From: Clonostachys chloroleuca
Taxonomy: Eukaryota > Ascomycota > Sordariomycetes > Hypocreales > Bionectriaceae
Direction: 5' to 3'
Length of the DNA stretch: 64,000 nt
Assembly: GCA_037952775.1 (NCBI GenBank)
Contig: JBANAY010000003.1
Location: forward strand, 24,490,001 to 24,554,000
The notes under the pieces were generated by a model that was not told the DNA's origin, ran no database searches, and saw nothing but the letters and a program-made list of their open reading frames with translations. Position 1 is the stretch's first letter. The number at the start of each line of letters is the position of its first letter. Position numbers and translations under genes: made by a program. Positions 55,911 through 64,000 of the stretch are shown here, in pieces.

Positions 55911-58900
55911 TCCCATGCAACGGATTTTACGGCCGACATAATATTTATACGTAAACTCTGGAGGTTCATGAGCTTCTTAACTGAAACGGTCTTACTGCTT
56001 AAACCCGCACATCTTACGTTCAACGGACCTTTCGGCCGAGACGGTATTATGTCTAAACCCGACCGTAACGAGAGAAGTTGAATGGAAAATTATTGGTGGG
56101 GGTATAAAGAGTCTTAATTAACCATGGAAGTATGTCTGAGACTAGATAGATACTCTCTAAAAGTTCGCGATCCGGAGGGGCATTATCGCTAAAAGTTTGC
56201 CAATTCTGCTATCTTCCACGGCAGAAAACGGGCACTTATTGATATTTACCGGCCCAGCAGATGAAGGTTCCCTCTCTCTAAGCTTAAAATGAACAGACAT
56301 GCCCAAGTTTACTCACTCTATTAGCAAACCACGCTCCCTTGTACTATGGGAGTGACTACATAACCAAATCGCCGGGGCTAGCCTCTCTTCCCTTCTACAT
56401 TCCGGGTTTGATAATGAGTTTGGAAACTTTTGTTAACAACTCTAACGCTTCTCCACGATCTTCTATACCGAGTACGTACAATCAGTGTCCTAAGATCAGG
56501 ATGGGGCGGATGCTGCTACGAAACTAGACAAACCGTAGAATACTCCAGTCAAATACAGGAGGAAATTGGTCTTCCGTTAAATATTAAGAAGTTCAATCTC
56601 ATCTTATTTCTTTTAAGTTGAAGGGCTATGTAATAATTGCCACAGTTGATGAGGGAAAGAAACTAGGAGAAAAGGGTTGGGGAGCTCTTCCCAGTATACA
56701 CTGCCGAAAGTAAAATGAGCAACTGATCATCCTCCGCAAAACAGGTGATAGACAGGGCGGTAAGAAATCTATCCTGGATAGAAATGAGAAGTCGAGCGAA
56801 CGCTCAAATATTAATTACTTTAAGTAATAATCAATGCATGTTCCATCAGATTTAAGAATTTGTGCCTTTCTCTCAGCAAAGGACAAGCCGTAGACAATAA
56901 TCGAATCCTAATGCTTTTCAACTTCCTCAATCAACCTAGCCACAATCTACAGTCGAGTTATCATGATCTTTTTATTGTACCAAATATTTCCTCTCAATGC
57001 AAGCCTTTTTCGATCATGTGTTCTAGGCATTCCGATACAAGTCGTTGTGTCGGCGCTGATGATGGTTAGACGGTGTATTAGGGTTTAGGGTACGGTCTAT
57101 AAAGAGAAGCCTTCATCGAAAAGTAAGCTCATCTTCATTTAAAATTTAATTCACACCTTTTATGAATTGTTTTTCATAACGACTCAATGACACTTCTTCC
57201 AAAGATATATTGTGAGAGCTCGGTCTATATCCGCCTAGGAGTAGAGTCGAACCAAGGCACTGTATTGTACTATATTAGAGTGCCAGCTGAAGACACCTAT
57301 GGGTATGCACACCATCACTTTCCATATTACCATAATAAATTCCAGAGACAAAGCTCCAAATTACGGAAATAGAATGGGAGTTGTAACCAAGACGGCGATG
57401 CGCCTCGTCACAGGCTGGGAACCATCAGTTTATGAGTTTCTGGATACTACGCAGAGCAATATTCATAGTCGAGTTCCATGCAATCGTTTCCAAAGTTCCA
57501 AATGACAATATATGCAAGGCCTTGAGACACAGTATTGATCTTTCGAAGCGATGCTGCTGACAAGAAGAACTTTTGGAGAAGTTGGCTGGTTTTGAATGTG
57601 ATAGTACCGACGGCCGATCGAGCAAATAAGTAGGTCCAAATGAAGCCATTAGATGCCATTAAATGCAATAGACTGGAACATAACCCCAGCGAAAGAACGC
57701 GGGATGTGATACGACCACCGGAATACATGGTTTACGGCGTGCTACTATTGGAGTATTCATCTCATCTTATTCACAGTCTACAGGGGGCAGCTACCCAATA
57801 GAAGGCTGCTAGAAGCATAAGCAGAGCCGCCGCCGGTCAAATAGGAAGGTTTAGGTGTGTTCGCGAATGCAATAAGATTGATCCGAGAGCAAGACCGATT
57901 GGGTGGATGGAAGGGTGGAAATGGCAGGCTCCTGATTAATCAAGCGATCGGACACGAACGGGCTTGGCATCGAGTGGGAATTCACGTTGCATCGTCCGGG
58001 TACGGCAAGAAAGGAGACAACTGACTATTCTGGCGGGGGCAATGTATGTTGGCCCCGGGGGCACTCCGGGCCTTTGCGAAGGGGGAAAAAGTCAGATGAT
58101 GGGGAACTGGGGGGATGGATCATGGGATGGGATGGGGATGGGAATGGGGCGTGCTGACTGACTGTTTTCTTCGGTCCCGTTGACCAACCAGTTTTTTTAA
58201 CGAGATGAATGAAACGAGGTGACACGAGACAACGAAACGGAACGCCTCCCGTTCCCACTTGGGTCTGTCTTTGACTTTCAAAGAAGGTTTGCTGTGGGGT
58301 TAATACTATCTAGATACAAAAATGCCTGATTCGTGTAGGTCAGTGCCTATTGATTGACTGTTAATGGGGGGAGACAATGCTCAGCTATAGCCCTAGCAAG
58401 TATACTACAGCTGCAGGTATATGCATACATGGCATGGCACAAGCTCAGTTTGATCCGGCCTTGCTCATCTGACGTAGGAGGCTCCTCTTAAGACCTTGGT
58501 CTTCTCGTTATTAGCACTCACGTGGCTTCAGCCAGAGCTGGACGCCAAACGCCGGAACCTAAAAGCCTTTGCGGTAGGCGCCGTCCGTGACTACAATGTT
58601 TGCTGACAGCATTATTTGAGACAAGCACCAGCCAGTAGTAGGGCAGCGGCCGGGGTCTTGTCTGGTCTGATTTGATTAATTTGATTTGATTTGACTGATC
58701 ACATCCATGCTGTAGTATTCACATCATACATGACACACACTTCCAACACAGCTGATTCAAGCGATGTCGAGAGGCTAATGCAGAGCAAGCCAAAAGCAAA
58801 GCAAAGAAAACGCACATCGGAAAGCAGCTAAGACAAAGCGAGACCAAGCAAACAAGAGCAGCGGAAATCGGCACCGCGGGCTGGCTGACAATTGCGTCCC

Positions 58901-61900
58901 CAAGTACCTTAGGCTAGATCGAGGTTGCTCACTGAATCACCCAGTTTCAGGATCGACCTGTACTGTAACGCTACAATCCCGGGCCTAGAAGAGACGCGGT
59001 TACTCCTCTCACACACGAGAGCCGCCACAGTTGCACGTCCGGCGCGCCCATGGGACGACGAGGTCCCTGGTCCGCGTACTCCGGACCCCTTACTGTGATC
59101 TCTTGATCGTGACACGGCATTGACTATTTGCTGAATGCAGACCCTGGCTCCGGAATAGGAGCCTTCCCATGGTGCCTATTTTCCTTCCTTCCATTGACGT
59201 TGTAGCACTGTGGCCGGTGCACGCTGTAAGCACTTACAAGTCTGTTACAGGCAGCTCGCCCCATATAATAAAAAAGAAAAATTCAATTCCTTTGTCGAAC
59301 CAGGTAACGTTATGCGATTTGAGTTTTGCCCCGTCTCCAGTGAACAAGCGCTGTGGGTGATTGGGCTCCCCCTTGATTGAGCATTTTCCGGGCCCCTCCT
59401 CCAGTCTCCAGCTCGGTCAAATACTCGGTTCTGCTTGCTTCTCCATTTGGGGTCCCCATACAGTTCTTTCTGAGCTTATCCGGACTGCTTGTTGGGCGCA
59501 CTCTCGGGATGGTACGAGGGGTTTATTTCCTGGGGTTCTACAAGGCAGTGCCGGACGCGAACAAAGGTAATTTAAGAGAGAGTTGCAGTTTAGGATCGAG
59601 TGGCTCGTGGCGCGCGATGGAGGAGTCACGGTGTCAGATGCCCCTGTTATGCTCATCTGTCTGTGACGGGAGGACGAAAATCGGCCAGTGAGGCCCCCTG
59701 TCGTGATTCATCAGCGGCCACTGCCGTCGTAAAACATCGCCAGCACCTCAGACAGTCAATAGACAGAAAAAAAAAAGCCTAAAAAAATGATGGGCTAACT
59801 GCTGCAAGGCATTGCTCCCTCGCACGCCTCTCCCCTCCCGACTCACGCCCCGGGCGGGGAGGGAAAAGTCTGCTCTCGGTCAATTAAAGACAGGAATCGA
59901 GGATTCCATCTACAAAATCAAACGGCCCACCGGGACCCCTGCAAGGTGTGAAGGGTGGCGTTTGGAGTAGGACCGAAGAATTCGCCCATTGGCGCCGGTC
60001 GACCAGGAGGACGGGGGACAGGCACGGGCAGACCTGGGGCAGAAGAGGGAGAGGCAGAGGGAGAGGCGTGTGGCCTTTCGTTTCCCCACAGTCTTGTTCT
60101 CTTACTCGCAGGCAGAGTCGGGATGGCTTGGCTTGGCTTTGATGCCCTGATGGCTCGCTGATGATGGCCCCTGATGGCGGTGTTAGCCGTGATGACTGAT
60201 TCGACTACGCGGTGGCTGATGACTGATTTGACTACACGGAACACCTGTAGACACCCTCCGCAGCACTGAAACGCATCGGCAAAGGCAAGATGCGTTGGGT
60301 TGCCCGATCAGGACTGGCAGCCGATCACTGTCCCTCAGCCAAAGGGTCTTTGCAGCGATCGGCACTCCGTTTACTCAGCTCCGTAATGTACCATTGGCGC
60401 TCGCTATCCGTCCCTAACTGAGGCAAGCGAGGCCTGGAGTACACAGCATCGTCTCAGGGAGAATGAAGATGAGGGGCCGGGTCAACAGACATGGCAATGG
60501 GGTGAGGTGAGATGAGAGAAGAGGCAGTCAGTCTATTGGATGCAAAGCGTACTCAATCCTGCCGGAAAAAACCGAAAGAGCCCATGGTCGAGAAAAAAAA
60601 TCAACGAAATGGAATGATCCGAATCCTCAACGGCCCTCAGCACCAAATCAGGATGGACACGAGAATAGGAACAACGGTCAAACGGGCCTTCTCATCTCGG
60701 CGTTTCTCATCACACAGCACAACAAGCTGCCCAACGGTGTGGAGCCCTCCACTCTCCCATTGACTCCTCTTCCACGCAGTTCTGGATGCCAACCCAGATC
60801 TCGGGCCCCATGGGGCTGGTCTGGCCTGGGTATGGCCTGGGTTGGGAGATAGCGTCGACCCGCGATGGGACGTTGTGGTGTTTCTCTCCGTAACGACGGA
60901 ACGCTAGAAGCCGTCCACAAATCTAAATTTACCTGTATCAGAGCACATCTACGCATTTCGGTTTACGGTGAACCGCCGATTGATGCGATGCGATAGTCTG
61001 GACAAGACCCAACAGCTTCGGCCCTACTTCGTGCAGCAGCACTTCTAGTCTGGGCAATGGCGGCCGACCTGAGCAGAAGCGAGCGTGTGCCGCGGCCAGT
61101 CTTTGTTCTCCATGTGACTTGTCGATGCGAGCAGACGGGTAATCGGAGGCTCTAGTGAACGCCTCGAGGTGAATATCCCACAAAGACAGCTAGCGCAGAG
61201 AAGCAGCTGATTTGATGATCCCTTGATCGGGGGCATCGTGTGTGTTGATGCGCGGTGAAGCCAGATTCGAGCCAGATGGTTGGTTGCAGCGGACAAAGAG
61301 CCTGAAGCCCGGCGCATTGGGTGACATCATGCACTGAGCCCAGCCCTGTGGCAGCACCTTACAGGGACCTGGCAGTGCAGCCACAGCGAGCTTGCCGCCT
61401 ACGAGCACTGAGAGCAGCACCTTACAGGAGACAAGCGCTGGCTCTAGGCCCTGAAAGGCAGCGATCACGGGACTAACGGCCGGAGCCAGATCCAATCAGG
61501 CCCTGGACGTCGCTCAGGCTCGACTTAGCGTCCGTCCCATTTCCCTCCATCGCATTAGAGTAAAGTGGAGGATTCACACCCACACTCCCCCATCCATCTC
61601 GGCCACTCCCCCAGATCAACCCACACACCAGGAGCTTCACTGCAGGAGGGTGCCATGCACATCGTATGCTGTCTGCGGTGGTGGCACGACCTGATCGGAA
61701 CGATTCCATTGTGGTTATGTGCTATCAGGATACCACCACACCTCGTCTGAGACCTGCGCCAGAGGAGTTGCAACGTGGTTTCGAGGGGACCACCCATCGA
61801 TCTCGCTCTCATCTCTGGAGTGAATTCACTGAGTTGAAGGAAACTAAACCATCATGACACGCCGGGGTTGCTTGGTCTAGCTTGACTCGCCTGACCGGAC

Positions 61901-62567
61901 GGACGACCTGCCCTCGTCGTAGCACCCGAGACTGATGACGGCCGAGAAAAGGCAAACCCGGCATCGTTTGCCTCTCGGACAGACTCAAGCTCGCTCCTGG
62001 TCCAAGCTTGGCAATGGCATGGCTCCATGTGTGCCCCCTGTCGAGCTCCAGTCGAGTTGACCCGGGGGAAGGGGGGAGGAGTCGATTTACCATCCACGCC
62101 GCATGCCACTGCCATGCACCACCAGCTCTTTGTTTGTCCATTCTCGCCGCCACCTCGGCCGCTGCAGGGTCCATTTCTCTGACCGCGGCCGGGGTCGTGT
62201 GAGTGATTCACCCCATCCCGGCCCCATCCCCATGGCGTCCCCATCCCATGCCCTCCCATCCCAGAGGAACTATGGGACCTACCTAGACGAGGTAGACAGA
62301 TGCTGAGCTTGCTGAGTCTGGGAGGCAAGCTGCTAATTAGTTGTTCGTGAGCAGCAGCCTTGGGTCCGGCTCCTTACGTTGCATTGCCTTGCTCCTGCCC
62401 AACTATTAAAACCATCGCATCTCGCCCTCCTTCCTTGCCCCGCGTTCTCGCCAGACCGTGTGTGCTTTCCTGTCTCACTTGCATTGCCCTGAGCACCTCA
62501 GCTTCTCTCTTCCTCATCAACAGCATCTAAGACCTGTTGAGACATCGATCCACAGCTAACCGCCATC
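55911..62567. other. Large gene-free region upstream of the sugar transporter
   Basis: About 6.7 kb. 55.9-57.8 kb is AT-rich with many stops. 57.9-62.5 kb is GC-richer, with short repeats (for example GCAGCACCTTACAGG near 61,350 and again near 61,412; GATGACTGATT near 60,190 and 60,217) and frames of 60-160 codons on both strands without recognised families. The last ~150 bp before 62568 are a pyrimidine-rich leader typical of a strongly expressed fungal gene. An unspliced or lineage-specific gene could be hidden here, but I cannot support one. Confidence 0.45.
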
Positions 62568-64000
62568 ATGTCTACCGACGAGAAGGGCGTCGAGACCTCC
62601 TCCGCCGCAGTCACTGCGCTGCGTGCTCCCGAGAACGTGGAGACCATTGAGGCCCCCGTCACCTGGAAGGCCTACCTCATGTGCGCCTTCGCCTCCTTTG
62701 GTGGTATCTTCTTCGGTTACGACTCCGGTTACATCAACGGTGTCAACGGCTCCAAGATCTTCATCGAGGCCGTCGAGGGTGTCGGTGCCACCGAGCTGGG
62801 TGAGGACCACCTGACCCTCATCACCTCCATCCTCTCTGCCGGTACCTTCTTCGGTGCCATCGCTGCCGGTGATGTCTCCGACTGGATCGGCCGTAAGTGG
62901 ACTGTCATCATCGGTTGTGCCATCTACATGTTTGGTGTTGTCATCCAGATGATTACCAGCCCCGATCACGCTCTCGGTCCCATTGTTGCAGGTCGTCTCA
63001 TTGCCGGTGTTGGTGTCGGTTTCGAGTCCGCCATTGTCATCCTGTACATGTCTGAGATCGTAAGTCTACCTCAATTCGACGCATCACTTTGTCCATCTGC
63101 GACAGACTCGCTGACTGAACCCCCCAGTGCCCCCGCAAGGTCCGTGGTGCCCTCGTCGCCGGTTACCAATTCTGCATTACCATCGGTATCATGCTTGCTT
63201 CCTGCGTCGTCTACGCTACCAAGGAGCGCTCCGACACTGGCGCCTACCGTATCCCCATCGCCATCCAGTTCCCCTGGGCTATCATCCTTGCTGGTGGTCT
63301 TATGATGCTCCCCGACTCTCCTCGATACTTTGTCAAGAAGGGCAAGCTCCCACAAGCCATTGACGCTCTGTCCCGTGTCCGTGGCCAGCCCGCCGACTCC
63401 GTCTACGTCCAGACCGAACTCGCTGAGATTGTCGCCAACGAGGAATACGAGCGTGCTCTTATCCCTGATACTACATGGTTCGGTAGCTGGGCCAACTGCT
63501 TCAAGGGTAGCCTCTGGGATGCCAAGTCCAACCTCCGCCGTACTATCCTCGGTACTTCTCTGCAGATGATGCAGCAATGGTGAGTGATAAATTCCCCCGC
63601 CTATGATGGCGCTGGTTGAAATGCGCTCTGTCGCAAACCAAGGGCGGTCGTCTCAAAATGCACATTGCTAACACAAACACAGGACCGGTGTCAACTTCAT
63701 CTTCTACTACTCTACCCCCTTCCTCGAGTCCACCGGTGCCATCGAGAACTCTTTCCTTATGTCCATGATCTTTACCATCATCAACGTCTTCTCTACTCCT
63801 CTCTCCTTCTGGACTGTCGAGCGATTCGGTCGCCGCACAATCTTGATCGTTGGTGCCTTCGGTATGCTTGTCTGCCAGTTCATCGTCGCTGGTGTGGGCA
63901 TGTCCGTCGGTTTCAACAAGACTCACCTCGACCCCTCTGACCCAGAAGGCAAGAAGATGCTGGCTGACAACGTCGGCGCCGTCAACGCCCAGATCGCCTT
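62568..64000 (+). CDS. MFS sugar (hexose) transporter, 5' part
   Basis: Plasma-membrane sugar porter with 12 expected membrane segments. Exons are 62568-63059, 63128-63579 and 63683 to beyond the right edge. Family signatures are FGGIFFGYDSGYINGVNG in segment 1, SDWIGRKWTVIIG (D-x-x-GRK loop), AGRLIAGVGVGFES, the second-exon start CPRKVRGALVAGYQF, PDSPRYFVKKGK before the central loop, LQMMQQWTGVNFIFYYSTPF in segment 7 and ERFGRRTILIVG. The pattern resembles the RCO3/Hxt-like glucose transporters and sensors of filamentous fungi. There is no long sensor-type tail information because the 3' end is missing. Codon use is strongly biased toward C-ending codons, suggesting high expression. Confidence 0.9.

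Noticed and set aside
59900..61800. Genes suggested by 100-160 codon frames in the large gap
   Set aside because: Frames overlap on both strands and none shows a known domain, signal peptide with a plausible continuation, or consistent splice sites.
1..64000. tRNA and rRNA genes
   Set aside because: I scanned by eye for B-box-like GGTTCRAATCC and cloverleaf arms and found nothing convincing; a tRNAscan run would be decisive.

Overview
The window is nuclear DNA of a filamentous ascomycete (Pezizomycotina). Coding exons are GC-rich and are split by many short introns (about 47-95 nt) with GTRNGT donors and CTAAC/CTGAC-type branch sites. The gene content is typical of a plant-biomass-degrading or soil fungus: secreted GH7 cellulase, AA8-AA12 haem/PQQ dehydrogenase, Zn2Cys6 regulator, F-box proteins, sugar and amine permeases. 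The exact genus cannot be read from the sequence. Intron-exon models were built by hand from splice signals, phase and protein-family continuity.

Layout. 1-8.5 kb: an edge ORF of unknown nature, an SDR oxidoreductase, a six-exon GH7 cellobiohydrolase, and an intronless 749-aa protein that joins a UFD1 domain to zinc fingers and a C-terminal AZUL-like module. 8.5-24.7 kb: a multi-exon F-box/zinc-binding protein with a 7-nt microexon, the SWR1-complex subunit Arp6, a secreted AA8-AA12 hemoquinoprotein, a secreted beta-lactamase-fold serine hydrolase and an aldo/keto reductase, separated by gene-poor stretches. 24.7-29 kb is an AT-rich gap with only relic-like fragments.

29-40 kb is the most coherent functional block. 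It holds an amino-acid permease (frameshifted), a Rieske oxygenase of the quaternary-amine demethylase type (ECYHC bridging-glutamate motif) that is divergently transcribed from a choline/GABA-type APC permease, a Zn2Cys6 regulator and an aldo/keto reductase. The inference is a small catabolic cluster for a choline-, betaine- or stachydrine-like compound: uptake, oxidative N-demethylation, aldehyde handling and local control.

43-52 kb contains a secreted esterase (frameshifted), two decayed CHAT (caspase-like) gene fragments, an F-box protein and, between the CHAT relics, a 3.7-kb insertion. The insertion (45203-48916) has two 175-bp terminal direct repeats that read as identical and a 5-bp target duplication (GAAAT), but no recognisable gag/pol. 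Its 3.36-kb interior is an array of RNA-hairpin-like units: about six ~84-nt palindromic units followed by roughly 45 units of 53-57 nt alternating CTGTCC..GGACAG and ATCGC..GCGAT hairpins, with compensatory changes in the stems. This is the strongest candidate for something undescribed.

52-64 kb: a kelch-propeller single-pass membrane protein, a secreted SMP-30-like beta-propeller, a 6.7-kb gene-free stretch, and the 5' part of an MFS sugar transporter running off the right edge. Three separate reading frames (permease, regulator, esterase) each need the same kind of -1 correction, so base-level assembly error must be considered alongside real gene decay.
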